Source: Pseudomonas sp. JAI120 (GTDB taxonomy: Bacteria > Pseudomonadota > Gammaproteobacteria > Pseudomonadales > Pseudomonadaceae). From it: a DNA stretch of 64,000 bases. Numbering within the stretch: the stretch's first letter is position 1; each line of letters opens with the position of its first letter. The notes under the pieces are model-generated. The model was given only the letters and a program-made list of their open reading frames with translations, did no database searches and was not told the origin of the DNA. The DNA lies in the NCBI RefSeq assembly GCF_014207255.1, contig NZ_JACHCZ010000001.1:608592-672591 (forward strand), written 5' to 3'. This document shows positions 16,528-25,937 of this stretch, one piece after another. A program made the position numbers and the translations under genes.

Positions 16528-16830
16528 ACGTCGCCTGCTAATTGCAGGCAGCGCAGTCAAAACTCTTTAAAGGTTCTTAGTGGGGCCCTCTATGTTGGGG
16601 ACGGTGCAGTCGCGCCACAGAACGTATAAAAATCCAAGGCCTTTGGGTCGAAGTGTGTTTTTAACGGTGCCAGTGATGATCTGGCGGGGGATTCCACTTC
16701 AGTCGTCGATCGCCACAGCGCGCCTGGCCTCGGTAGGCACCATGGTTGCCGGACTGCGGACGCGCATTGTCCAACCACCCCCACTCCCCTTATCCTCGAC
16801 GCTCCCCGTCCGTCCAAAATCGGAGTCGCC
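16528..16830. other. Intergenic region without recognised gene
   Basis: A hairpin GCCTGC-TAATT-GCAGGC at 16533-16549 follows the HAD gene and may be a weak terminator (no T-run). The rest, up to the LysE gene, has only frames without recognisable domains and is probably non-coding or decayed. Confidence 0.4.
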
Positions 16831-17451
16831 ATGGACCTCGCCACCCTAGCCCTCTTCCTCCCCGCCTGCTTCGCCCTGAACATGGCGCCCGGCCCCAACA
16901 ACCTGCTATCCGTGAGCAACTCCACCCGCTATGGCTACCGCACTTCATGCCTGGCCGGCATCGGCCGCCTGCTGGCCTTCGCCGGCATGATCGCCCTCGC
17001 CTCTGCGGGGTTGGCGGTGGTGTTGCAAACCTCGGAACTGCTGTTCTACGCGATCAAGATCCTGGGCGCGGCGTATCTGTTGTATCTGGCGTTTCAGCTG
17101 TGGCGCGCGAATCCCCAGGCGGAGGCGGAATCGGTAACCGCCAAGGTAAGCCTGTGGGCACTGGCGCGGCAGGAATTTCTGGTGGCGGCAGGCAACCCGA
17201 AGGCGATTCTGATCTTCACCGCGTTCCTTCCGCAGTTTGTGGTGCCAGGCCAACCCATCACCCCGCAATTCGCCCTGCTGGGCGCGATGTTCCTGGTGTT
17301 GGAATGGATCGCCATCAGCGCCTATGCCTACATGGGCCTGCACATGCGTCGCTGGTTTGCCGAGCCGCGTGGCAAACGCCTATTCAATCGCTGCTGCGCG
17401 GGATTGTTGTCGGCGGCGGCGACGGTGTTGTTGACCGCGCGCAGGGCTTGA
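16831..17451 (+). CDS. LysE/RhtB-family amino acid exporter
   Basis: A 206-residue inner-membrane protein with about six helices and the family signature near the start: ACFALNMAPGPNNLLSVSNS with G-P-N. Internal NPKAILIFTAFLPQFV is another family mark. GGAG six bases upstream supports ATG 16831. Members export amino acids or derivatives. It is first in a same-strand run with SnoaL-like, PhnB-like and hydrolase genes, gaps of 10, 34 and 83 bases. Confidence 0.9.
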   Translation: MDLATLALFLPACFALNMAPGPNNLLSVSNSTRYGYRTSCLAGIGRLLAFAGMIALASAGLAVVLQTSELLFYAIKILGAAYLLYLAFQLWRANPQAEAESVTAKVSLWALARQEFLVAAGNPKAILIFTAFLPQFVVPGQPITPQFALLGAMFLVLEWIAISAYAYMGLHMRRWFAEPRGKRLFNRCCAGLLSAAATVLLTARRA

Positions 17452-17461
17452 GGGAAAAAAC

Positions 17462-17854
17462 ATGACCCGCAACCAACTTGCCGACCTGTACCTCGGCTAC
17501 ATCGACTGCCTCAACCAACAGGATTGGAACCGACTAGGCGACTTCGTCCACCCGGACGTGAGCTACAACGCCAAGATGGTCGGTCTTGAGGGCTATCGCG
17601 CCATGCTGGAGCGCGACTTTCGCGAGATCCCCGACCTGCGGTTCCACATCCAGTTGCTGATCGCCGACCCGCCCACCGTCGCCAGCCGGCTGAACTTCAA
17701 TGTCACGCCCAGGGGCGAGTTTTTCGGGTTGCCTATCAATGGTCGCCAGGTGGCGTTCTCGGAGAACGTTTTCTACACGTTCGTCGACGGGAAAATCGCG
17801 CAGGTCTGGTCGGTCATCGACAAGGCGGCGATCGAACAGCAGTTGGCCGTCTAG
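17462..17854 (+). CDS. SnoaL-like / ester cyclase protein
   Basis: A 130-residue single-domain protein of the NTF2-like fold: YLGYIDCLNQQDWNRLGDFV, then YRAMLERDFREIPDLRFHIQ and FSENVFYTFVDGKIAQVWSV. This is typical of SnoaL-like polyketide cyclase relatives; most bacterial members have no known substrate. GAGGG seven bases before ATG 17462. Ten bases after the LysE gene, so probably co-transcribed. Confidence 0.85.
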   Translation: MTRNQLADLYLGYIDCLNQQDWNRLGDFVHPDVSYNAKMVGLEGYRAMLERDFREIPDLRFHIQLLIADPPTVASRLNFNVTPRGEFFGLPINGRQVAFSENVFYTFVDGKIAQVWSVIDKAAIEQQLAV

Positions 17855-17888
17855 ACTCCACGCACCCATTCTCACGTGGAGCCCGATC

Positions 17889-18368
17889 ATGAAAAGCAAA
17901 ACCACCCTCTGCCTCTGGTACAACGGCACCGCCGAGGAGGCTGCCAACTTCTACGCCAAGACCTTCCCCGACAGTGCGGTGAACGCCGTGCACCTGGCAC
18001 CGGGGGATTATCCTTCGGGTAAAAAGGGCGACGTATTGACCGTCGAGTTCAGCGTCTTGGGCATCCCGTGTATCGGCCTCAATGGCGGCCCGATATTCCC
18101 CCACAGCGAAGCGTTTTCCTTCCAGGTGGCCACCGACGACCAGGCCGAAACCGATCGCTACTGGAACGCCATTATCGACAACGGCGGCCAGGCCAGTGCC
18201 TGCGGTTGGTGCAAGGATAAATGGGGGTTATCGTGGCAGATCACGCCTCGGGTGTTGACGGATGCGGTGGCACACGCTGATCCGGCCATTGCCAAGCGTG
18301 CATTCGACGCGATGATGACCATGACCAAGATCGACATTGCGGCGATAGAAGCTGCGATAAAGGGCTGA
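17889..18368 (+). CDS. PhnB-like VOC family protein
   Basis: A 159-residue protein of the 3-demethylubiquinone-9 methyltransferase-like/PhnB branch of VOC: TTLCLWYNGTAEEAANFYAK, LNGGPIFPHSEAFSFQV, and CGWCKDKWGLSWQITPRVLT. ATG 17889 has GTGGAG eight bases upstream, while the longer frame to 17700 overlaps the previous gene. Enzymatic activity is unknown for most members. Confidence 0.9.
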   Translation: MKSKTTLCLWYNGTAEEAANFYAKTFPDSAVNAVHLAPGDYPSGKKGDVLTVEFSVLGIPCIGLNGGPIFPHSEAFSFQVATDDQAETDRYWNAIIDNGGQASACGWCKDKWGLSWQITPRVLTDAVAHADPAIAKRAFDAMMTMTKIDIAAIEAAIKG

Positions 18369-18451
18369 CCGCCTACGTCTACGAAGCGAGCACAGACAAG
18401 AATGACGTTTTCCACTTCGATACACACATCGACACCCTCGAGTAACCGACC

Positions 18452-19429
18452 ATGAGCGACGGCGTGCGTATCAGCCCACGGACCATTCCGGTGCCCTCTT
18501 CGATCAGCCCCGAAGCCCAGGCGATGCTCAAGCGCATGGTGGGTGAGGATGGCGTACCGTTGAACGCTCTGCACGTCATGCCGGCGCCCGACGACCACGA
18601 CGGCTGGCGCCGCATTCAGGCCACCGTTGCGGAGCACTTCGCCGCAACCACCGCCGGCCAGGCGGCCTCACTGCGCGCGAGCCTGCATACCCTGCGCGTA
18701 GAAAACGCGACCGTGCACGTGGCGACGCCGTCGGATCACACGGGCGGCGCCTACATCGACCTGCATGGCGGTGCCCTGGTATTCGGCGGTGGCGAAAACT
18801 GCCGCGTCGCGGCCGGGAGGCAGGCCGACCTGCACAACATGGTCTGCTATGGCGTGGACTACCGCATGCCACCCGATCATCCCTACCCAGCGGCACTGGA
18901 TGACTGCATGGCCACCTACCGCCATGTGCTCAAGCATCACGCCCCGGACCGTATCGTGATCGGTGGCCGCTCGGCCGGCGGCAACCTCGCAGCGGCCCTG
19001 GTATTGCGTGCCCGCGACGAAGGGTTGCCCCTGCCGGCGGCGCTGGTGTTGTTGTCGCCGGAGGTGGACCTGACCGAATCGGGCGACAGTTTTCATGTCA
19101 ATCGCACGGTAGACGTGGTGCTGCCCAACCCGCTGATGGGCACCAACCTGCTGTATGCCGCCGACGCGGACCTGGCCCACCCGTACCTGTCGCCGCTGTT
19201 CGGTGATTTCAGCCGGGGCTTCCCGCCCACCTTCCTGCAAAGCGGCACGCGGGATCTGTTCCTGTCCAACACCGTGCGCCTGCACCGGGCCTTGCGCCAG
19301 GCACGGGTGCCGGCGCAGTTGCACGTGTTCGAAGCGATGCCCCATGGCGGTTTCATGGGCGCGCCGGAAGATGCAGAGCTTGCACAGGAAATCCGCGCAT
19401 TTGTGCGTGAACACCTGCAACGCCCTTGA
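18452..19429 (+). CDS. Alpha/beta hydrolase, hormone-sensitive lipase family
   Basis: A 325-residue esterase. Oxyanion motif DLHGGALVFGGG, nucleophile elbow GGRSAGGNLAAAL (Ser in G-R-S-A-G), acid region QSGTRDLF and the His in MPHGGFMGAPED match the HSL branch. It has no signal peptide. The start ATG 18452 has only a weak GAG box. It may be the last gene of the run that begins with LysE. The long inverted repeat at 19431 begins one base after the stop codon. Confidence 0.9.
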   Translation: MSDGVRISPRTIPVPSSISPEAQAMLKRMVGEDGVPLNALHVMPAPDDHDGWRRIQATVAEHFAATTAGQAASLRASLHTLRVENATVHVATPSDHTGGAYIDLHGGALVFGGGENCRVAAGRQADLHNMVCYGVDYRMPPDHPYPAALDDCMATYRHVLKHHAPDRIVIGGRSAGGNLAAALVLRARDEGLPLPAALVLLSPEVDLTESGDSFHVNRTVDVVLPNPLMGTNLLYAADADLAHPYLSPLFGDFSRGFPPTFLQSGTRDLFLSNTVRLHRALRQARVPAQLHVFEAMPHGGFMGAPEDAELAQEIRAFVREHLQRP

Positions 19430-19430
19430 C

Positions 19431-19487
19431 ACATTTACTGACACCCCCTGAAGATGGAGGCCTCATTCAGGGTGTGTCAGTAAATGT
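19431..19487. repeat. Long inverted repeat after the hydrolase gene
   Basis: Arms of 22 bases (19431-19452 and 19466-19487) match with one mismatch around a 14-base loop that itself contains GAGGCCTC. The right arm includes GTGTGTCAGTAAATGT. There is no T-run. It may act as a terminator, or be a residue of a small mobile element with terminal inverted repeats. Confidence 0.6.
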
Positions 19488-19709
19488 CCGCAACCTCAGT
19501 CGTTAACCTTTCCGTCATTGGCTTGATTGCCAAGGCGCAAGGTTGCGTTGCGCACGCCCTCAAATCGAAGAAACAGTCGCTCATGTGACCGGGGCGCGCT
19601 GTCCCGTCAGATGAGCTGACAGGACATTGAGCGCGGACTCCCTCCCCCTTGCACAATTGCCCATGCCCTTCTGACGGTGACTCAAGCGGTCAATCATCAG
19701 GAGAAGTGC

Positions 19710-20573
19710 ATGTCATCGTTTCAAGGTATCTGGGTTCCCGTGGTCACGCCGTTCCAGGATGGCGCCATCGACTTTGTCGGTCTGCACCGGCTGGTCAGCC
19801 ACCTGCTGGACAAGCACGTGGCCGGGATCATGGTGTGCACCACCACCGGCGAAGCCACATCGCTCAGCCGCCAGGAACAGCTGGCTGTGCTGGATGCGGT
19901 ATTGCAACAGGTGCCCGCCAACCGCGTGGTGATGGGCCTGGCGGGCAACAACCAGATTGAGCTGCTGCAATTCCAGGCCGAGATCCTCAAGCGCCCGCTG
20001 GCGGGTTTACTGGTGCCGGCGCCGAGTTACATCCGCCCTTCCCAGGCCGGTCTTGAAGCGTTCTTTCGCACGGTGGCCGATGCGTCCAGCGTGCCGATCA
20101 TTCTCTACGACATTCCCTACCGCACCGGCGTGACCTTCGAGCAGGCCACCTTGCTGAACATCGTCGCGCACCCGCGGATCGTGGCGATCAAGGACTGCGG
20201 CGGCAACCTGGGCAATACCCTGGCGGTGTTGGCCAGCGGTGAGGCGGATGTGTTGTGTGGCGAGGATCTGCAGATCTTCAATGCGCTGTGCCTGGGCGCC
20301 AGCGGCGCGATTGCCGCGTCGGCCCATGTGTGCACCGAACAGTTTGTGGCGCTGTGGCAACAGGTACGGGATAACCAGTTGGCTGAGGCGCGGGCGACGT
20401 TCCTTGGCCTGGTGCCGTTGATCAACACGCTGTTCATGCAGCCCAACCCCGCGCCAGTGAAAGCCGCGCTGGCGCTGGAGGGGTTGATCGACAGTGAGTT
20501 GCGGGCGCCGATGCAGCGGGCAACCGAGGCGGTCATCGCAAAACTGCAACGGCTTTCACGCCACGCCCAGTAA
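19710..20573 (+). CDS. Dihydrodipicolinate synthase (DapA) family enzyme
   Basis: A 287-residue class I aldolase. ATG 19710 is supported by CAGGAGAAG four bases upstream. Schiff-base Lys161 (IVAIKDCGG), Tyr133 (ILYDIPYRTG) and the Thr pair in CTTTGEATSLS match DapA at the same positions as the E. coli enzyme. The reaction of true DapA is condensation of pyruvate with aspartate semialdehyde for lysine; the isolated location, next to a GntR regulator, allows a catabolic aldolase instead. It is convergent with the GntR gene across a REP hairpin. Confidence 0.85.
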   Translation: MSSFQGIWVPVVTPFQDGAIDFVGLHRLVSHLLDKHVAGIMVCTTTGEATSLSRQEQLAVLDAVLQQVPANRVVMGLAGNNQIELLQFQAEILKRPLAGLLVPAPSYIRPSQAGLEAFFRTVADASSVPIILYDIPYRTGVTFEQATLLNIVAHPRIVAIKDCGGNLGNTLAVLASGEADVLCGEDLQIFNALCLGASGAIAASAHVCTEQFVALWQQVRDNQLAEARATFLGLVPLINTLFMQPNPAPVKAALALEGLIDSELRAPMQRATEAVIAKLQRLSRHAQ

Positions 20574-20574
20574 C

Positions 20575-20622
20575 CTGTGGTGAGCGAGCTTGCATCGCGC
20601 GGGGCAAGCCCGCTCACCACAG
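20575..20622. repeat. REP hairpin between convergent genes
   Basis: CTGTGGTGAGCG and CGCTCACCACAG flank a partly paired middle; the sequence belongs to the GCGGGCTTG REP family seen at 30003, 41724, 52673 and 57736. It lies between the DapA-like and GntR stops and may end both transcripts. Confidence 0.7.
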
Positions 20623-20634
20623 AAGCTCAGGGCA

Positions 20635-21327
20635 TCAGGAAGTCTGCCCCCCCACTTGCCGGGCCATATGCAACCTGTGCAACGTGATCTCGCGCACCGC
20701 CTGCTTGCTCAGTTCGATATGCCGCTTCAGCAGTTGCTGCGCCTGATCACCCTGCCGTTGCACGATGGCCGCGAGTATTTGCCCATGCTCTTCGTACGTC
20801 GCCGCAATACGGGGCGCCTGGGTAAAGTCGAGCCGCCGGATGATGCGGATCTGCTCCGTGAGCGCGTAGTGCATGCGCGCCATTTCACGGTTGCCGGTGG
20901 CTTCCACCAACGCGCAATGAAAACGCTCATCCAGCGCCGATACGGCCTGGGCGTCCCGCAGGCGCTCGTCCTCCTGCACCTGCCAGGTGGCCTGCAACGC
21001 GTGCAGCATCGGGTTCGGTTCGTCCATCGCACATAACCGGCTGACAGCGGCCAGTTCCAACACGATGCGCACGTCGTAGAGTTCTTCGAAGTAGGCGAAA
21101 TCGAACGGTTTCACCTGCCAGCCACTGCGGAAATACACCTCCAGATACCCTTCCCGCTCCAAGCGATACAGTGCCTGACGCACCGGCGTGCGGCTGGCGT
21201 GCATGCGTTCGGCCACCTCGCCTTCGCTGAAGCGATCACCTGGCAGCAGGCGGAAGTCGAAAATATCCGCCTTGAGCTGTGCGTAGATCTGCTCGGCCAG
21301 GCTGTCGGGGCGTGTCTTGGCCCGCAT
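20635..21327 (-). CDS. GntR-family regulator, FCD (FadR-like) branch
   Basis: A 230-residue regulator. ATG 21327 lies two bases after the stop of the allophanate hydrolase gene; the frame continues upstream only through that gene. N-terminal winged helix (LAEQIYAQLKADIFDFRLLP, FSEGEVAERMHASRTPVRQA) and all-helical FCD effector domain with metal-binding type residues (DVRIVLELAAVSRL, ERFHCALVEATGN, EEHGQILAAIVQRQGDQAQQ). Likely controls its own operon with the amidase; ligand unknown. Confidence 0.9.
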   Translation of the reverse strand: MRAKTRPDSLAEQIYAQLKADIFDFRLLPGDRFSEGEVAERMHASRTPVRQALYRLEREGYLEVYFRSGWQVKPFDFAYFEELYDVRIVLELAAVSRLCAMDEPNPMLHALQATWQVQEDERLRDAQAVSALDERFHCALVEATGNREMARMHYALTEQIRIIRRLDFTQAPRIAATYEEHGQILAAIVQRQGDQAQQLLKRHIELSKQAVREITLHRLHMARQVGGQTS

Positions 21328-21329
21328 CC

Positions 21330-23126
21330 TTAACCGCGACTCGCAATAAAGGCGCGCCAGCCACCGAACTCGGTGATGTCGAGGGCATCGGCCAGCGCCC
21401 ATGGCTCGCAGATGAAGCCTTTGACGCTGCGCCCATCCGCCAGCAGCAGGTTGCCGATCCCCAGCGGCGCGGGGATCTCGGCGACGAACTCGCCGAAGCG
21501 TGCGAGGGGTATGTCCCACAGCTCGACGATGATCGCCCGACCGCTGTCCGCCTTGGCCAGCCCTGGCTTGGGCGGCACGGTGCCCGGCAGCGCGTACAGG
21601 CGGTACGTGTCGGCCGTCAGGGTTTGCTCCACCAGCACCGCGTTGCGGCGGGTGAGCTGCACGTTGAGCGGCATGCCGGTGAGGTGCGCGCCCACCACCG
21701 CCACGCGCACGCAGCCGGGCGCTTGGGCGGGTGCGGACGGTGCCGGCAGAGAGCGCTGGGTGGCGCCCAAAGGCAGCTCCAGGCTGGCTTGCCAGCGCTT
21801 GCCCAAGTGCGCCAGCGCCGTGTCATGCCAGGCCGGTGCGAGCAGGGTAATGCCGCTGGGCAAGCCATCGGCGCGCAAACCGGCCGGCAGCGCCAGGGCC
21901 GAGAGGTCGGCGAGGTTGGTGAAGTTGGTGTAGTAGCCGAACTGCGAGTTGTAGCGCACCGGTTCTTCAGCCATCTCGGCCAGGGTGCGCAGGGTTGGCG
22001 AAGTCGGCACCAGCAAGGCATCGAAACCGGCCAGGCTGTCATTGATGCGCCGGCTCAGTTCGGCCCGCAGGTATTCGGCTTTGTAGGCATCGCAGGCGCT
22101 GTACTGGCGGCCATTTTCGACAATGCCGCGCACCACCGGGTTGATTGCCTCGGGCTGGTTTTCCAGCATGCTTTCCACGGCCACGGTACGTTCAGCGACC
22201 CAAGGGCCAAAGTACAACTGGTCCGCCAGTTCCTTGAACGCAGTGAAATCTACCGGGGTGATCACCGCGCCCAGCGCCTTGAAGTGTTCGACCGCGTGTT
22301 CGAACACGGCCTGGTTCTGGGTATCGCCGAAAAACTCCAGGGCCTGCGGGATGGCCAGCTTGATCGAAGCGCCCACCGCCACCGGCGCCGTGTTGGGATT
22401 GGCGCGGGAATAGGCATCGCTGGGGTCATATCCCGCCGCGACGTGCGCCACGGTCTCGGCGTCTTCCACGGTCAGCGCAAACACCGAGACACAATCCACC
22501 GTACGGCAAGCCGGCACCAGGCCGGTATTGGACAACCGTCCCTTGGTCGGTTTCAAGCCGACGATATTGTTGAACCCCGCCGGTACACGCCCGGAGCCCG
22601 CCGTGTCGGTGCCCAGGGAAAACGCCACCAGCCCACGGGCGACCACCGACGCAGAGCCGGAGCTGGAGCCGCCGCTGACGTAATCCCCATCAAAACTGTT
22701 GCCCACCGCACCATACGGGGAGCGCGTGCCCACCAGGCCGGTGGCGAACTGATCGAGGTTGGTCTTGCCCATCAGGATCGCGCCGGCTGCGCGCAGCTTC
22801 TGCACGACCGAGGCATCCTGCGTCGCCCGGTAGGCAAATTCGGGGCAGGCGGCAGTGGTGTCCCAGCCGGCCGCATCGATGTTGTCCTTGATCGCAAACG
22901 GCACGCCATACAACGGCAGCTTGGTCATATCGCCGCCCAGCGCTGCCAGCCGTTCGCTCAACTGTGCCAGTTGCCCGGCCAATGCCTGCGGTTGAGCGCG
23001 GGCGATCCAGGCGGTGTCCTCGGCGGGGTATTGGGTGGCCACCGTGAGCAGAATATCCGGGGTGATCGCGCCGCTGCGGTAAGCGGCCTGCCATTCACCG
23101 AGGGTCCAGCCAAAAACGTTGTGCAT
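21330..23126 (-). CDS. atzF: Allophanate hydrolase
   Basis: A 598-residue amidase. ATG 23126 has GGAG six bases upstream. The amidase-signature domain shows Lys80 (FAIKDNIDAAG), the cis-Ser in SGGSSSGSAS and nucleophile Ser178 (GTDTAGSGRVPAGF). The extra C-terminal domain, VRVAVVGAHLTGMPLNVQL onward, is specific to allophanate hydrolases, which split allophanate to ammonia and CO2. Normally urea carboxylase or a triazine/cyanurate pathway supplies the substrate; neither is in this window. It precedes the GntR gene by two bases, so they form an operon. Confidence 0.92.
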   Translation of the reverse strand: MHNVFGWTLGEWQAAYRSGAITPDILLTVATQYPAEDTAWIARAQPQALAGQLAQLSERLAALGGDMTKLPLYGVPFAIKDNIDAAGWDTTAACPEFAYRATQDASVVQKLRAAGAILMGKTNLDQFATGLVGTRSPYGAVGNSFDGDYVSGGSSSGSASVVARGLVAFSLGTDTAGSGRVPAGFNNIVGLKPTKGRLSNTGLVPACRTVDCVSVFALTVEDAETVAHVAAGYDPSDAYSRANPNTAPVAVGASIKLAIPQALEFFGDTQNQAVFEHAVEHFKALGAVITPVDFTAFKELADQLYFGPWVAERTVAVESMLENQPEAINPVVRGIVENGRQYSACDAYKAEYLRAELSRRINDSLAGFDALLVPTSPTLRTLAEMAEEPVRYNSQFGYYTNFTNLADLSALALPAGLRADGLPSGITLLAPAWHDTALAHLGKRWQASLELPLGATQRSLPAPSAPAQAPGCVRVAVVGAHLTGMPLNVQLTRRNAVLVEQTLTADTYRLYALPGTVPPKPGLAKADSGRAIIVELWDIPLARFGEFVAEIPAPLGIGNLLLADGRSVKGFICEPWALADALDITEFGGWRAFIASRG

Positions 23127-23373
23127 GGGAAACTCCATCTTGTATCCAAGTTTGGATTTCTCTAAAGCAAAGCCCACGCCAGGTCACTCTGCCAATGATT
23201 ACGCGGGTATCGCCGCAAAACGTGCGCGTAGATGGCGCACCCGGGCATCGCCCATGCGCCAAAAAAAGACATTCAATGGCCCCCTCGGTTGCGACCGACC
23301 CGATACCGACCTACTGTTCCAGACCATGCTGTGCCATTTGCTGTCCCCCCACCCTAAGCCCCCAGGTGACGAC

Positions 23374-24750
23374 ATGCCCACACTACCCCGCCCTGCCGTA
23401 CTCGAACTGATCGGCAACACGCCGCTGGTGCGGGTCAGCCGTTTCGATACCGGCCCCTGCACGCTGTTCCTCAAGCTTGAATCCCAGAACCCCGGCGGCT
23501 CCATCAAGGATCGCATCGGCCTGGCCATGATCGACGCCGCCGAACGCGACGGCCGCCTGCGCCCCGGCGGCACCATCATTGAAGCCACCGCCGGCAACAC
23601 CGGGCTGGGCCTGGCGCTGGTCGGCCGGGCGAAAGGTTATCGGGTGGTGCTGGTGGTGCCCGACAAGATGTCCACGGAAAAAGTGCTGCACCTCAAGGCC
23701 ATGGGCGCCGAGGTGCATATCACCCGCTCCGATGTCGGCAAGGGCCATCCTGAGTATTACCAGGACATGGCCGCGCGACTGGCCAAGGATATTGACGGTT
23801 CGTTCTTCGCCGACCAATTCAACAACCCGGCCAACCCCCTGGCCCACGAAACCAGCACCGCGCCGGAAATCTGGGCGCAAACCCAACACGATGTGGATGC
23901 GATTGTGGTGGGCGTCGGCTCGGCCGGCACCCTCACCGGCCTGACACGCTTCTTCAAACGAGTGCAGCCCGAGTTGGAAATGGTCCTCGCCGACCCGGTG
24001 GGTTCGGTGATGGCCGAATACAGCCGCAGCGGCAAACTGGAAACACCCGGTTCCTGGGCGGTGGAAGGCATCGGCGAAGACTTCATCCCGTCGATTGCCG
24101 ACCTGTCCAGCGTGCGCCACGCCTACTCCATCAGCGATGAAGACAGCTTCGACCACGCCCGCCAACTGCTCAAGGCCGAGGGCATTCTCGGCGGTTCATC
24201 CACCGGCACCCTGTTCGCGGCGGCGCTGCGTTATTGCCGCGAACAGAGCGTGCCCAAGCGCGTGGTCACCTTTGTCTGCGACACCGGCACCCGCTACCTG
24301 TCGAAGGTCTACAACGACCAATGGATGACCGATGCCGGCTTGCTGCACTACAAGCACTACGGCGACCTGCGCGACCTGATCGCGCGGCGCTTCGAAGATG
24401 GCCGCGTGATCAGCGTGAGCCCCGACGACACCCTGCTCACCGCCTTCCAGCGCATGCGCCTGGCGGACGTGTCGCAACTGCCGGTGCTGGTGGGCGGCCG
24501 CGAACTGGTGGGAGTGATCGATGAGTCCGACATCCTGCTGGGTCTGCATCATGATGCGGCGGACTTCTCCATGATTGTCGCCAGCGCCATGAGCGACAAA
24601 TTGCAAACCCTGGACCCCGGCGCCAGCCTGGCCGAACTGCAAGCCGAACTGGACCGCGGCCTGGTCGCCATCATTGCCGACGCGGCGGGCTTTCACGGCC
24701 TGATCACCCGCGTCGACCTGCTCAACCACCTGCGGAGATCCCTTGCATGA
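23374..24750 (+). CDS. Cystathionine beta-synthase with C-terminal CBS domain pair
   Basis: A 458-residue PLP enzyme. ATG 23374 follows AGGTGA; the longer frame has no support. PLP Lys45 sits in GGSIKDRIGLAM; the asparagine loop is TAGNTGLGLAL, the phosphate loop GVGSAGTLTGL and a further GGSSTGT. Residues about 335-458 form two CBS motifs (RFEDGRVISVSPDDTLLTAF, LQTLDPGASLAELQ). It makes cystathionine from serine and homocysteine. Stop overlaps the start of the gamma-lyase gene by four bases, giving the reverse transsulfuration operon. Confidence 0.92.
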   Translation: MPTLPRPAVLELIGNTPLVRVSRFDTGPCTLFLKLESQNPGGSIKDRIGLAMIDAAERDGRLRPGGTIIEATAGNTGLGLALVGRAKGYRVVLVVPDKMSTEKVLHLKAMGAEVHITRSDVGKGHPEYYQDMAARLAKDIDGSFFADQFNNPANPLAHETSTAPEIWAQTQHDVDAIVVGVGSAGTLTGLTRFFKRVQPELEMVLADPVGSVMAEYSRSGKLETPGSWAVEGIGEDFIPSIADLSSVRHAYSISDEDSFDHARQLLKAEGILGGSSTGTLFAAALRYCREQSVPKRVVTFVCDTGTRYLSKVYNDQWMTDAGLLHYKHYGDLRDLIARRFEDGRVISVSPDDTLLTAFQRMRLADVSQLPVLVGGRELVGVIDESDILLGLHHDAADFSMIVASAMSDKLQTLDPGASLAELQAELDRGLVAIIADAAGFHGLITRVDLLNHLRRSLA

Positions 24751-25913
24751 GCCTGCCCGATAAAAGCGCGTTTGCCACCCGTGTGATCCACGCCGGGCAG
24801 TCACCCGACCCGACCACGGGCGCGCTGATGCCGCCGATCTACGCCAACTCCACCTACCTGCAAGACAGCCCCGGCGTACACAAGGGCTTCGACTACGGCC
24901 GCTCCCACAACCCCACGCGATTTGCCCTCGAGCGCTGCGTGGCCGACCTGGAGGGTGGCAGCCAGGCATTTGCCTTCGCTTCCGGGCTGGCGGCGATCTC
25001 GACGGTGCTGGAGTTGCTGGATGCCGGCGCCCATATCGTGTCCGGCAACGACCTGTACGGCGGCACCTTCCGCCTGTTCGACAAGGTGCGCCAGCGCAGT
25101 GCCGGGCACCGTTTCAGCTTTGTCGACCTGAGTGATGTAGCGGCGTTCGAAGCGTCCTTGCAGGACGACACACGCATGGTCTGGGTCGAGACCCCGAGCA
25201 ACCCGCTGCTGAGCCTTACCGACCTCAGCGCCATCGCCCGGATCTGCCGCAGCCGCGGCATTCTCTGCGTGGCCGACAATACCTTCGCCAGCCCGTGGAT
25301 CCAGCGTCCGCTGGAATTGGGTGTCGACATCGTGGTGCATTCCACCACCAAGTACCTCAATGGCCACTCCGATGTGATCGGCGGCATCGCCATCGTCGGC
25401 GACAACCCCGAACTGGCAGAGCGCGTGGGCTTTTTGCAAAACTCGGTCGGCGCCATCGCCGGCCCGTTCGACGCCTTCCTCACCCTGCGCGGCGTGAAAA
25501 CACTGGCCCTGCGCATGGAGCGCCATTGCAGCAACGCCCTCGACCTGGCCACCTGGCTGGAACAGCAACCGCAAGTATCACGGGTTTATTACCCAGGCCT
25601 GGCGTCCCACCCACAGCACGAACTGGCACGCAGGCAGATGCGCGGGTTTGGCGGAATGATTTCAATCGACTTGAACAGCGACCTGGCCGGCGCCACGCGC
25701 TTCCTGGAAACCGTCAAGCTCTTCGCACTGGCCGAAAGCCTGGGCGGCGTGGAAAGCCTGATCGAACACCCGGCAATCATGACCCACGCCAGCATCCCGG
25801 CAGCGACCCGCGCGCAGCTGGGGATTGGTGATGGGTTGGTGCGGTTGTCGGTGGGGGTTGAAGATGTAGAGGATCTACGAGCGGACCTGGCGCAGGCCCT
25901 GGCACGGATATAA
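24747..25913 (+). CDS. Cystathionine gamma-lyase / Cys-Met metabolism PLP enzyme
   Basis: A 388-residue fold-type I PLP enzyme, with Lys202 in VVHSTTKYLNGHSDV, the YGRSHNPTR motif near the N-terminus and ETPSNPLL. It cleaves cystathionine to cysteine in reverse transsulfuration, given its ATGA overlap with the beta-synthase gene. Homologues with synthase or methionine gamma-lyase activity share these motifs, so the context decides. A REP hairpin follows and separates it from the convergent OsmC-YcaO gene. Confidence 0.92.
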   Translation: MSLPDKSAFATRVIHAGQSPDPTTGALMPPIYANSTYLQDSPGVHKGFDYGRSHNPTRFALERCVADLEGGSQAFAFASGLAAISTVLELLDAGAHIVSGNDLYGGTFRLFDKVRQRSAGHRFSFVDLSDVAAFEASLQDDTRMVWVETPSNPLLSLTDLSAIARICRSRGILCVADNTFASPWIQRPLELGVDIVVHSTTKYLNGHSDVIGGIAIVGDNPELAERVGFLQNSVGAIAGPFDAFLTLRGVKTLALRMERHCSNALDLATWLEQQPQVSRVYYPGLASHPQHELARRQMRGFGGMISIDLNSDLAGATRFLETVKLFALAESLGGVESLIEHPAIMTHASIPAATRAQLGIGDGLVRLSVGVEDVEDLRADLAQALARI

Positions 25914-25937
25914 ATCCCCCAGCCAACAAAGATCAAC

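Noticed and set aside
21279..23165. A 628-residue frame antisense to allophanate hydrolase
   Set aside because: Low-complexity translation opposite a well-supported enzyme; no motif.
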